Positions 16,778-28,817 of a DNA stretch of 64,000 nucleotides are shown here, in pieces. This DNA comes from Piscicola geometra (lineage: Eukaryota; Annelida; Clitellata; Hirudinida; Piscicolidae). Under the pieces are notes generated by a model, which saw nothing but the letters and a program-made list of their open reading frames with translations, did not search any database and had not been told where the DNA came from. Positions within the stretch are counted from its first letter, which is position 1, and every line of letters starts with the position of its first letter. The stretch covers positions 4,659,801 through 4,723,800 of the forward strand of contig OX030957.1 in the NCBI GenBank assembly GCA_943735955.1. The letters run 5' to 3'. The translations under genes and the position numbers were made by a program.

Positions 16778-19700
16778 ATGCAGTCAACCATGAAACACCC
16801 TGGCCAGTACTGGAACAACCATTTCTCATTTGACAATGACCTCTTCCACGCCAACAGGAGTGCCCTAAACAGCTGTGGCAGCAGCAATGGCAGTTTGAGC
16901 AACGGTAGCCTGAGCAATGGCAATTTGAGTTCTCCCGAAATATTCGAACTGGCCGCTGGTCAGGCAGACTGCTGTCTTTCCAGTGGATGCCTGAAGGGCG
17001 CCTTCCAGGAAACAGGAATGTGGGTGCGCATGGGCTGCACAAACGCTTCCTGTACCGAGGTGAAGCAGCTTCACCTGGAATGTTTCTTCGAATGGCAGAA
17101 CCGCTTTTCCAATGCCGTCAGCAACTCCAGAAGCCGACACTATTCTGATATCACCAGACCACATAACTTCATGCTCTTCAAGGTTCGTCATAACATTTTA
17201 AAAATAAATTAAATAGTAATTCTATTTTAAATGTCATATAAGTCCTTCTTTTTTCAAGAACTTTTTTAAATTCGAATAGTATACAATGTATGCTGTAACA
17301 TTAGCTGATAAGTGGCTTTTCGATTAAATTAGGTATTTTGGATTTTTATGTTTAAAGTACATTATTTTAAAATTAAAATATTCCTAATTTTCATAAGTAG
17401 ACAAACAAAATTAGCCTGAATTGTGCCTGCCTGTATTGGCTTTCGGTTTCTGATTATTATTTGAATATTGTAACTAAAATCTAGTTACTAGATAAATATA
17501 AAGATATTTTCTCATTTTTTCGAAAATCTGTTTAAATTAAAGATTAATTATTAAACTGTTCAGTTTTTTGACATACTCAAATAAACGTCAGTTTATAAGT
17601 TAATTTATCACTGACTAAAATGTTATTTTGGTTTTTAAGCTGTTAAATTTTAACAGTTAAAAGAATCAATGTCTTATGATTTATAAATGAATTTTCAAAG
17701 AAAATATATATATAAATATTTATCGATATTACGATAAATAATATTTAAAAATAAAAAACGGATTTAATTTTTTTAATAGATTCATTTTTAAAAAATGAAT
17801 AAATAAAAGATATATTCAATTTGAAATAGGGTGAAAGCACTTACTTTCAAGCATTTTTGTTAGATAAGTATTTGTAAGCCTACAATGTATGCATTTTTGA
17901 GTCTTGTTTGGGCCATTAAGGATATATGGCTTTCACAAGGCTGGGGTAGAAATACCAATTAGATTTATTGAAATAAATGAAGATGTTGATGACAATGATG
18001 AATAAGCTCAAATATAATAAATAAAAAGGCATACCAGAAGTAATAATAAACAAAAAAAAAGATGTTAATAGAGACAAAATAGTTTTCATTAAATTTAAAA
18101 AGTTATTAACAAACATCCTATTCTTCATATGATGCATAAATATTAGCCTTTTGAACATTGTTTTCAAGCATTCTCCAATGTAGCAATCTATAGAAATGAC
18201 TAATTTCATTATTTTTATAAATAAAAAGCTTTTCATAAAATATTTATTTTGAAGGTTCAATAAAGTATTTTTTATTAAGTTAAAAGGTTTATAAATTTAA
18301 ATTCGTAACAATGAAGATAGTTTTGATGATTATGATGAAAATGGGTTTATTAATAATGTTGGGGTTGATGATAATGATGACTATAGAGTTGATGATAATG
18401 ATGACTATGGCGTTGATAATAACGATATACGTGGTATCGATAGAAATATTGAAATTTTTGGGAAGGATACACTGAGAACTGTGTAGAGATAGAGACCAAG
18501 GCTAAGTTGAACAAACATTTTTTCCGGACCATACTTGAATGTCGAAAGGATTATGAAAGTTAAAAAGACTTTAAATTTAAGATGGGTGTCTAGCTAAAGA
18601 ATAGACTTCATGCTAACACGAATAAAGTTGCATTGAATGCTATTAAACGTTTAATCATGTCAAAGCCAATGTCTTAATAAAAAAAAAGAAATAGATGCAA
18701 ATTATAATACTGATATAATGAAGATAATTGTTTGGTAAATAAATTAATAGTAAATTTCCGGTTTCCTGTATCTTTAATTTTATTCTGTCATTAATGTTGT
18801 TTTTCAAGCATATCTTTCAGTTTTAATCGTTTTTTAGTATGGAAAAAAGATTTTGAAATACTATGATATGAACCATTTTACTGATAACACTTTTAGTTTT
18901 ATGTTTGTATTCTTAAGGTACACAGTAAAGTAGACCTCTTTCGTTTAGTGGTGTAAAAAGTCACTTTTTAAAGTATTTTTTTATTGAGTTTGCTTCTACT
19001 TTTATTGCATATCGAATTTATTTTATGTTTTTGATTAAACTGGCTATATATATATATTTGTTAATAAATTGTAGATATTCATTGCTATTTTGAATACGAG
19101 TAATTGAACAATTATAACTGGGTATAATAAATAGTTGCATTAAGTCCTTTCTCATTAAATTGTTAAAATATTAATAAAAAAATAAACCAACTAATTTTCT
19201 CTCTTACATTGCCTATAATGACAACGAATTAAAAAATTGCTTATAATAATGCTAGTGACAATAAAGTTGAAGAAATTATGTGGGTATGATAAAGAAAATG
19301 ACGAGTATAACGAGGATGATGATGTTGATGGTGGTGGTGGTGGTAGTGGTGTGGGAGTTGTGATGGTGAGGGTGAGAGTGATTATGAGTGATGATGATGA
19401 TGACGATGATGATGAGTATGATGATGATGACGATGACGATGATGGTGGTGGTGGTGATGATGGTAGTGGTGTGGTGGTGGAAAAAGTGTACGTGATTGTG
19501 AGTGGGATAATGGTTGATGATTATGCATTTTGGCGTCCGAAGAAAATGGACTTGAAGCAAGGTTCAGTCTCTGAAACATCTTTTGTGGTTTTAAACTGCC
19601 TTAGGGATCCAGCCATCGGATTTGACATGAGGGTTGTCTCCCTTAGCCTTTGATTACTTGAAACTTAACTTAACCTGCAAACTGAAGAATAATGAAACTT

Positions 19701-19988
19701 GTCTAAGGTGTTTCTTTGAACTAGTGGTAGAACGGGAATTTCCGGTAAAAATGTGGCAACTTTCCACTGCATCTGGGCTGGATGCCGAACCCTGGGGCGT
19801 TCATTCGGCCCCCATTCGTCAGCTTTGTTCTCCGCACTCAGAAACCCAGAAAGGGTTTTCCACAACAACAAATCCGATTTACTGTGACAAAGATGGCGGG
19901 AAAATTCGATAAAAATACAGATTGTACTAGCTTAAAGTGTTGTGGCAGGTTCTTCATCAGAACCTGACCTGAAAAGCATGATGATGAA

Positions 19989-20031
<43 letters not shown>

Positions 20032-23000
20032 CTTACACTAAAAATAATAATGATGTCAGATTTCAGTCGAGTGTATTAATAAAGACGTAAAAAACCAAGT
20101 GTATTCTCTAGCGCTTTATCAATGAAGCGATGAAGTTTCAAGTTTATGAAGGCCACATCTCCACACATCTCATTAAGTGCTGACTGAAAAGATATGTTTT
20201 TTTTGTTGTGAAATAATCTGGAATCTCCTTATGAAAGTTACAAATGATTTCATCTCAACACCAGTTTCCAGCACTGGCACTTTCAAACTAGGTCAATGTT
20301 TTTTTTTCCGAAATGCTTCAACAACTATCCACAAATCTCCCTCTTTCTTTCCTTCTGTGCGATTTTCAAAAAGTATGTGACCCAGAGGCATTTATCAAAA
20401 TTATAAAGAATTCAAGAAGAGGCTGTGAGTTTGCAACTATAGTCTATAGGAGTAGTTCATACATATATAATGTCTTGGAAAGTTATCATAAACACTTGTA
20501 TATTGGGTGCGGCTGTTGCATATAAGAGGTTGTTTTGGAAAAGGGGTTAACAAAACAAATGCTTTAGTTGATTGCAGGTGGAGATAAAACTATGAGTAAA
20601 TATGTGAGGATTTTATGCGATCTAGGGTCTTTCAATGAACCTACATCAGACCAGAACAATCATAGTGACTCAGTCAAATTGATTTCTTTGCTACACAACA
20701 TTCTTCAGTTAGTTTATAGATGTATGATGTGGTTTTTATCTTTTTTTTATTGATTTGAATGACTCATTGGATGAAGAAATGTTGTTTTTGAGGAGATAAG
20801 GAATCTCTTAAGAGGATTTAAGGGATGATTCTTTCCGTTTTTCGATATAAATACACATATTGTGGATGAATATCAACGATTTTAGTTGTGGTATTTACGT
20901 TTGAAGTAATCAAATAAACTTTAATCTTAAACAATCGAAGTAAATAGCTCTAAATCTGTGAATGAGTTCTCCGAAATCACAACTTTCTCAGCCCTGCGTG
21001 GATGACGAATTTCGATGGGATGCATCAATGCCCGGTCAATTTTATCGATTCGTGTTACTATATAGACCGAAAAATTTTTTAGTTTAGATTTCTATTCTTA
21101 GACTTTAAAATGTCGATTTTCGAGAGTTTGTCTAAATTTTTTAGTCCGTGTATTATACTAATCGGGTGTGAATGATCGGCAAGCTTGGAATGAAGGTTCT
21201 TGCAATGCAGTCCATGCCCTTTTATTACTCTGTAAATGAACACCATAAATTGCAATTATAGCAGACTGTTTATGACTAAAGCGAATGCATCCATAAATAA
21301 TATTCGTATGCTTTACTTTGTTTATATATGTGTGTGTGTGTGTATATTTGTGATTTTTTGTCTGTGAGTCTGTGTAGGTTTCTGTGTCTATCTGTTTGTG
21401 TAATATGTGTTTCAGTTCCATAAATATGCGCTTAATCAATTAACGTCTTTCACGCACTTTCTCATATCAACAACCATACTGAAAAAACAACTGCTCCAAA
21501 CATAAAAGCTCTCTAGACACAACCACTCCATCCTGACACCTGCCCACCTACCCACCAGGCTGAACAGAACTACGACGTGTTGTTCAAGTTGTGTGGCTGT
21601 CGTTGTGGTCGTGGCATTTTGACGCACGAGTTTGAACAGTCGTCTCCGAATGGTTCATCCAACGAGGAGTTTGCTCCCCTCATGCCCAACCACGTGCCTC
21701 TTTCGACCACCCACTCGAACCCGCACCAGTACAAACAGCCCATCAGACGCACCTCCTTCTCGATGAAAGACTACCGGTCTTCCTCCTTCAACGGAGGCAG
21801 AGCCATCAATGGAGCCTCAGCCACTGGCATGCTCAACGGACTGGCCAACAAGAGCCAAATGTTTGGTTTCCAGAATGAGTTTGGTGGCTTCAATAACAAC
21901 AACTTCAACGCTAATAACTACAACAACATTCAGACTATTTTCAGCAACATTGCTAACGGCAACAACAAGAACAACAATAAATGTTATGTACCTTCCCTTC
22001 AGCCTCTCACTAACAACAACAATAGCAACAATGGAGGCAACCTCAACAACAACAACTATCCCAGTAACTACTTCAACAACACCACCAACAACAACAACAA
22101 CATTAACAACAACAACCACACCAACACTCCAACCACTCCTTCCAGCAAGAAACAACTTCGCAACTCCTACTCCATCAAAACCTTCGATTTCTTCTCGTCG
22201 CCTGAGAAGGCAGCAGCCGGCAACATTTTCCACCACCGGAGCACCATGGACTCGTTCGAGCAGCTTCCCGTCTCCTCGAGGAACTCCTACAAAGTGAGGG
22301 TGGAAGATGAGGGTCCCTATGGCAACGACGAGGTGAGGTGCTTCATCCTCACCACGCTCTCCTGCCTCCGCAAGACGACACTCGACTGCGTGCTGTGCAA
22401 GACTGCCCTCCCGATGTACGACAAGTACCCCTTGGTGGACGGTGAGTGGGTTGTTTTTTTTTTGGAAAAGTGTTACGGGTACGGGGGGCAACCTTTTTCA
22501 AATTGAAAATTATGTTTTTTCAATAAATTGATTTTTTATAGTTTAAAATGAATTCTGAGTTATAGTAACTTATGCCAAAGTAGCAGCTTGATGCTTTAGG
22601 AAGAGTTATTTTTAGAGTTCTATCATGGATAAGAGTGATTTAATGCAAAAAAATCTGAATGCATTCATTCCACATAATTTATTAAAAAGTGGTTTTATAT
22701 TTTTACTTTTATCTGTTGCTATGTGACTTATATCAGATGGTGTTTGAAGTGAACTTTCAGATGATTTTATATCTTCATAATTTTGTTGCATTGAGGGTTG
22801 CATTTTATGCTGAATTACAAGATTAAACTTTGTACTCATTAACTAGACATAGGCGAGAAGATAAATAACATGTCTAAAATAGAGAATAATTATTCGATGA
22901 CTTCGTAAACGACCTCAAACTTCCTTTCAGGAACATTCTTCCTGTCGAACGAACACTACGACAAATGCGGAGTGGAGGTGACACTGACGAAGAAGATGCA

Positions 23001-23352
23001 GCAGCAACAGCAACACAACCAGCAACTGCGCTATTTGAACGTAGTGTGTCTCGGCTGCATGAGCCACCCGGTTGCTACATGCAAGAGCTGTGGCACTGCC
23101 TGGAACGGTTCTGCGCTGGTGGTGGGCACCATGTACAACTTCGACATCTTCGCTTCCATGCCCTGCTGCTCCAGTCGGTTCGCTTGCGTCAACTGTGAGC
23201 AGCCCGTCAAGCGTTTCAACGCGGCACAACCACCAAGCTTCAGTCACTCTACGCGCTCATCAGCCTGTGGCAAGTGTGGTCGTGAGGCCTGTCATGGCGT
23301 CAAACCACTCGCCAAAATATTCAACATTGTTCTCAAAAAGGGTGGTCAGTAA
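16778..23352 (+). CDS. HECA: Headcase protein homologue (HECA/hdc)
   Basis: Exons 16778-17182, 21559-22441 and 22931-23352 (TAA) join in phase 0 and 1 to 569 aa (human HECA 543). The start ATG has an in-frame TGA directly upstream. Exon 1: CCLSSGCLKGAF, CTNASCTEVKQLHLECFFEW (headcase N-terminal Cys-rich domain). Exon 2: LFKLCGCRCGRGIL, then a low-complexity linker with long Asn runs, then CVLCKTALPMYDKYPLVDG. Exon 3: VVCLGCMSHPVATCKSCGTA, LVVGTMYNFDIFASMPCC and CGKCGREACHGVKPL, Cys pairs typical of the conserved domain. Known role: Drosophila headcase keeps imaginal progenitors and restrains tracheal branching; it pairs with Unkempt. The first intron is 4.4 kb. The stop is followed one codon later by TAG, so no readthrough extension of the Drosophila hdc type is possible. 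Confidence 0.93.
19312..19480 (+). repeat. GAT/GGT trinucleotide repeat in headcase intron 1
   Basis: GATGAT and GGTGGT blocks make poly-Asp/Gly frames on one strand and poly-His/Ile/Thr frames on the other. These are not genes. Confidence 0.85.
19735..19905. other. GC-richer unexplained island in headcase intron 1
   Basis: About 170 bp (GGGCTGGATGCCGAACCCTG, CATTCGGCCCCCATTCG) stands out from AT-rich flanks. Frames on both strands are short and unrecognised. It may be an old repeat or a conserved noncoding element. Confidence 0.35.
19978..20032 (+). repeat. (GAT)n microsatellite
   Basis: ATGATGATG run of roughly 17 units within headcase intron 1. Confidence 0.9.
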
Positions 23353-24594
23353 TTGTAGAAGGCAGTCGTGGTCGTTTAAGACGCCGCCAGATCGGAAACT
23401 CTAGTAGCTTAGAAAAGTACGTTTTCTCTGATTTCTAGGAACTACTCAATGTTAGGAGTGACCAGCATACACTTGCTAAATCTCAAAACAACTTGGGGCG
23501 GTATTTGCATGATAAAGTCATTCGAACGCTCGGATGGAAGAATGTCGAATGCTTTCAATGCTTAATTTAAAATTTTGTTATGGAGTAGGATGAATTATAA
23601 GACTAAACCTAAAGCAACTAGAAGAATTTTCTCACATGCGAGCGTCTATAATGCAAATCGTATTTACATTCTTCGAAGGGTAAGGTTTCAATAGCATTCG
23701 AATAGAACGAATCAACATTTAAATACTTATTAATTCGCCTTCCTACTTGAGCGGCTTCTATTTATTTCCTCATTGATCGTCTTATGGAAAGAGAGTCTTT
23801 GATAGATACATTACCTAAATATGTTCACATGTGAACTATGAGTCGTGAATTAAGAAAGTATATTTTGCTATGAATGTATTGTGTGCTAATTCAAAAGTTC
23901 TTAAGAAGTTTAAAAATTCACATCTGTATCAAGTTCGTTTATCTTCCTGAATATAGGTTAATTCGAATGACCGCTTTAGTTCAGAAATTGTTCCATCTTT
24001 TTTTCCGTTTGGTGTGGTGTGAAACTAAAGATCGCCTTATATTTCTAGCTAATTGAAGCAGGGACACACCAATTCGTTCTTTAGCAATCGATATTGTGTC
24101 ACGACTAGCTTTACAATTCCGTAGCGATTTATGAAATTTTTAAAGATTTGTTTTTATTTATATTATTCTCATGTTCACTACGCGAATTATTATGCTATTA
24201 ATCCGAACCTTCGTCATTTCGTCACTTTGCTTCAACCTATGTTCCATTTAATTACAGTGAATACTTTCAAATTTACCTTCATATTACACAGGCCATATTG
24301 TGGGTCCTAGATCTTATTTTTAGCTCACTAGTGAAACGTCTCAGCTATGAGCTGTGAAAGCATGCTGCTTGCTTGCAAAGCTGTCTTTTTTATAAGAGTT
24401 TTAAAAAATGTAGTTTTTAAATATTTTAAGATTGCCTTAATATAACACTTTTTGAATGTTTCATTAAAATATTAAATAAAATGTTGATAAAAAGATATAA
24501 AAATATTCATCATAAATAATAAATAAATAGTTATTTAATTAATAATTATAATAATTACTTGTTTAAACATCGTCAATTATAATTCGTGCGGGCA

Positions 24595-24665
24595 TTAGGG
24601 CAGATGAGGCGGTACTCACAACGCCTTCAAGGGTTCGAGCCCAGCCTTGCGAATCTGTTTCGACC
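24595..24665 (+). repeat. tRNA-like or SINE-head relic
   Basis: GGGTTCGAGCCC fits the RNA polymerase III B box (GWTCRANNC). An A-box-like TAGGGCAGATGAGG lies ~35 bp upstream. A full cloverleaf acceptor stem is not evident, so a tRNA pseudogene or tRNA-derived SINE head is more likely than a tRNA gene. Confidence 0.35.
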
Positions 24666-26574
24666 ACGTAACATGTTTGAGTAGTCTTTCAAGTGTCGCT
24701 TTCAACAGTTGATGGTCTTTTGAAAAGTTTCATGAATTACCACAGCAAGTAGACTTCGAGATATGTAGGAATGTTAAGAAATCTCTTGTGTCTTATAAAT
24801 CAAGTTCCCGCCGTTGTCATCTTTTTTATGTCTTTGCGAGTGTGTTTGTGTGTTTGCTTGTATTTCCTCGTATGCGTGTGACTTAGTGTCTTTCGTGACA
24901 GGGAATGTGTTCGGTTTTTAAAAAACCGTTCAGAAGGGTGCATTTGCGAAGTGCGACGTTGAAGTGTTTGTTTGGAATGAGCTATAATATGTTTTTTTGT
25001 ATAAAATTAACATAAATTTGATGAAAAAGCCATCTTTTTATACATTTATTAGTCTACACGTGTTCTTAAAACGAAATCGATGCTCCATGTTGCATTAATT
25101 GATTTGTTCATATTATTTTTTAAATTCTACTATTCTTGTATGTGCTATTTCAGATAAATATTATAATTATTCTCATCTATTAAGACGCTTTATAGTTTGC
25201 ATTTTAAATTTGTAAAAAGTGTGTTTTTAATCATTTTTACGGATATTTTTCAAGCAATTAAGTCAATATAACGAATATAATTGCCTGTTTTTATTGTCAA
25301 TTACACGAATACTAATATATTTTTTTGACGATGACAAGATTTTGGGCATGCATATTTAGGTAAAAATTTACTTTCAATGGAAGTTCCGTCGAATTGTTAT
25401 ATAGGCAGAACCCCCGGGTCTGCGCTCTCAATTGTGAGCTGTGTGATAATGCATTGGCGTTTGTAAATTCTTAGGAGCATTATATGTCGCTACTTTCGGA
25501 GGGAATCTAATGAAGAGGCATAATAAGAACCTTTCTAGTTGTGGAAAAGGAATTATTTAAATCCTAGTGTTTAAACATATTACAATTACTAGAGCAATAT
25601 TATTAATACTACCCTCCATCACAACTCAAAGCATTAACATCTCGCTTGCCTCCAATCTTTCAACTTTAACGCGTGTGATTTCATCTATTCTCTTCCAGTA
25701 CACACTTGCTAGGATCCTATAATATTTACTTATCAAAAGACCTCTTCGGAATTTAGTTTCTTAATTTCTCAAGTTTCACGTCACGAACTCCGGAATCATG
25801 TTGCATTTTATGGAATTTTCAATAAAACTGACACTTAATCGCCATTAAATTTATTCTATTAGATTTATATAGAATTTAATTGTATCCAATATAAAATCTG
25901 TTTTAAAATGTTTAAATTCTCAACACTCAGGGCTCGCGTTATAGTCTAAAACTTATAGGTGGTATCGTTTCTAAGTATATATCAACGGCAGAATGTAGGC
26001 ATCTGCATGCTAAAAGGCACCAGAATCGAAAACCACTCATCGTGTAACAGTGAAGTTTGACTGAAGCAATCAACTATGTAAATTTAAGATTTTCAGTCTT
26101 CCACTTTAACTATGGAAACGTCTTAAAGCCATTAAGTGAGCTTTAGAAACTACAAATGTCATAGCAAGCACGTATCCATGGGCGGGCATTGAAGTAACTT
26201 TTCTATGGGTACAATAAACTGGTTCAGAGTGAGGGTTGGACTTGGCTTAGAGGTCGGCTTTGAGCTTTTTCATATTTGATTATATTATGTTATATATTAT
26301 ATTATATTATATATTTGATTTTATTCATGGTGATTATAAGGTTTAAGGATGAGATAAAAAAAAACTCTGGAATATGATGTTCATGGAATAAATTGTAAAT
26401 TTTGGAACAGTTTACAGAAAAAGTGTTTAAAAAGTTTTTTCAAGTGCATCAAGGCAACGGTTCAAGACAATTGCAAGTTTTACAGAAAGGCAAAGAGTGC
26501 AGGCAGAGGGATGTGGGTAGAAAAAGTATAAAAAGTTATCTTTAGAAAAAATATATCTGCAAAAATGAGAAAAA

Positions 26575-26770
26575 AAAATGCGTAAGACTGTTTTGCGACC
26601 CGCTAATATGTATGGTCTCTAAAGAGAGTGGAATTAATTAAAAGACAAGAAGCAGAGCTAAAGATGCTAAGGTTTATAGGTTATACGCAGGTAAGATGTT
26701 TTAGTGACAAGGGGAAATAAACACTATTGAGAGGGTTTAGACATGTGAAGACGAATTATTAGAATAATCA
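26575..26770 (+). pseudogene. Decayed non-LTR retrotransposon fragment (RT C-terminal region)
   Basis: Reading across frames gives KTVLRPANMYG, then AELKMLRFIGYTQV, then LLRGFRHVK. This is the order of the conserved (K)TVIRPAMLYG...AEMRMLRWMCG...RLRWFGHVKR pattern of endonuclease/reverse transcriptase LINEs. Stops and frameshifts interrupt it, so it is inactive. Confidence 0.5.
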
Positions 26771-28049
26771 TAATGAAGCAAAATAGACATCGACAAAATA
26801 TTGGGATAAAAAGATTTTATTCAATTTTTTTAAGGGCATTTTTTCCAATGACTATTTTCGATAATTATGTTTCTTATAGTATATTTTTTAAAGGTATATT
26901 TTGTCTAATCGGAGCAACCAAAAGTATGTAAAAAATAATGTGCGCTGACTGATTCTTGCCTCATATTCGTACTCCAATTTGTTTATTCCACTTGAACTCT
27001 CTCCTGATCCGGCTCTGACTAGGCAATAATCCTTAGAGCAATGAAAAATAATTCGAAAGAATGACTCGAGAAACGTTTTTTTCAACTCGTCAAGCGCTCT
27101 GGTAAAGAGATTTTTCTTTAAAAAAGTGTCTGCCTGCAGAAAAGTCTGAACGAATTAGTGTTGGGGGCTTCATGGCACATACGCATCCGCAATGTTTAGA
27201 ACTTTTAGCGTTTCAACGAGGGTGACCAACAAGCGGTGGATGGTAGATGACAAGTTATTTTTATGTAAACTATCTTTTCTTTATTAATGAAAAGCAGATT
27301 TGCTGAAGAAAATGGCCTTCGTGGAAGATCTTCAGCTTTCAATTGTTATTTTCTTTATGGAAGGAATGATGAGCCTACTTCGAAATAGAAACGTTGGTTA
27401 CTTATGAATTCTTATTGGATTACTTCATTTCAACAATTTCATTTCTCTGCCGATTCTAGATTTAGAAAAATTACGAAGCACTCACACAAAAACTCGTTGA
27501 TAAATATTTTATTTCATTACTGAACTTTTTGAATGAAAGTAAAAACATATTCAAAAGAATAATAGGTATCATTATCCAAGCATGAGTAATTTCCGAATGA
27601 ATCATATTCGACCACAAGTTCAACAGGGTTGGAGACGCCATAGGAAGAAAATAAATTATTAGACATACGAGGAATTTATTAAATACTAAATATAAGAGAG
27701 TTGGAAGGCAGTAGAAATCTCGGTGTTGAAATGAACCAAAGAAGACGGTCGAAGAGTTGGAGTGGTACCTCAGAAGATCTGAAACTCGGAGGCAGGAGGC
27801 TTATAATTAAATATATGGAAAATAACCTGTTAATAGATAACCGAGAAAAAGACAATTGAAAGGTAAGAATAACTAAAAAATATTTGATGAAAAAAGAAAC
27901 TTTTAGAGAATTTTTAAATTTAATTTAAAATGTGAAACAAATTTTATAAAAAAAATTATGTTCATTGCTGCAAAGTAATTTGAAACGTCAAGAGCGTGTG
28001 ATAAGAAAATTTTCAAAGAAAAATTAAATACCACAAAAACAAGAGAAAA

Positions 28050-28170
28050 ATTATTGGATGTAGTGAGAAAATGTCTAGTAGACCTGAACTTTTCCAGAAA
28101 GTGAACAAATAAGAAAGGCGTGGAGTTGCCTCGTCAGTCGACAACAGCCAAAACGAAGATGAAAAAAGGA
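28050..28170 (+). pseudogene. Possible terminal remnant of the same retrotransposon type
   Basis: Frames read DVVRKCLVDLNFSRK then RKAWSCLVSRQQPKRR, resembling the extreme C-terminal D-V-x-x-D-L...RWRxLxRRADP pattern of RTE-like RT proteins. It could be the end of the fragment at 26575 after an insertion, or a chance match. Confidence 0.3.
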
Positions 28171-28817
28171 AAAAATTGGAGAAAAAGATAAATAGGACTA
28201 AAAAAAATATTGAAGAATAAATTCATAATTATTTTATTTATAAAACAAACGAAGTCATTTAAAATACTAAAAAACTAATCTGAATTCATGATTAGCTATG
28301 AAACTTAAAAGAAAACTAAAGTTAACTATAACTTAACTTGTAACCACAAAATATGCTCCTAAAACATTAAAAATAATTTGTTAAAATAAATTAACCAAAT
28401 GTGTTGCACAAATGTAAAATATTAAAATATAATTTCACTAATAATTTTAGCTGATAATTTAATGCATATTTAATAAAATTATAATAAAATTTAGATGAAA
28501 ATAATTATGCAAACTAATAATATAAAATGTGTGTTGAGAAGAGGTTGGAGGTCAATAAGCTCTTGTGTGATGACAGCGTTGAAACAAGGGTCACAAACAG
28601 TGAGATATAACTTTTGAGCGAGACGATAAAAAAATTAAATTAAGATCCTTAAGGTTCAAAAGTTTCAAATGAGAACGGCTCTCTTACAACACACGGAGAA
28701 GATACACTACAACACAAAAGAAAATCTTCGAATGGACGGATTGGGATGTATGTCTGTGATATGGATAAGGCAGGCTAGTCGGAGTATTGGCAAAAGTATG
28801 CAGAAGGTAGGTTTTCA

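Larger units (their letters stand above)
23353..28817. other. Intergenic region between convergent headcase and ACSBG genes
   Basis: It contains the headcase 3'UTR (borders not determinable), a tRNA-like box near 24600 and decayed reverse-transcriptase fragments at 26575-26770 and 28050-28170. No intact gene is seen. Confidence 0.6.

Noticed and set aside
21817..22491. 224-codon minus-strand frame opposite headcase exon 2
   Set aside because: It is the antisense shadow of the Asn-rich headcase exon: Val-rich from AAC repeats, with no family pattern.
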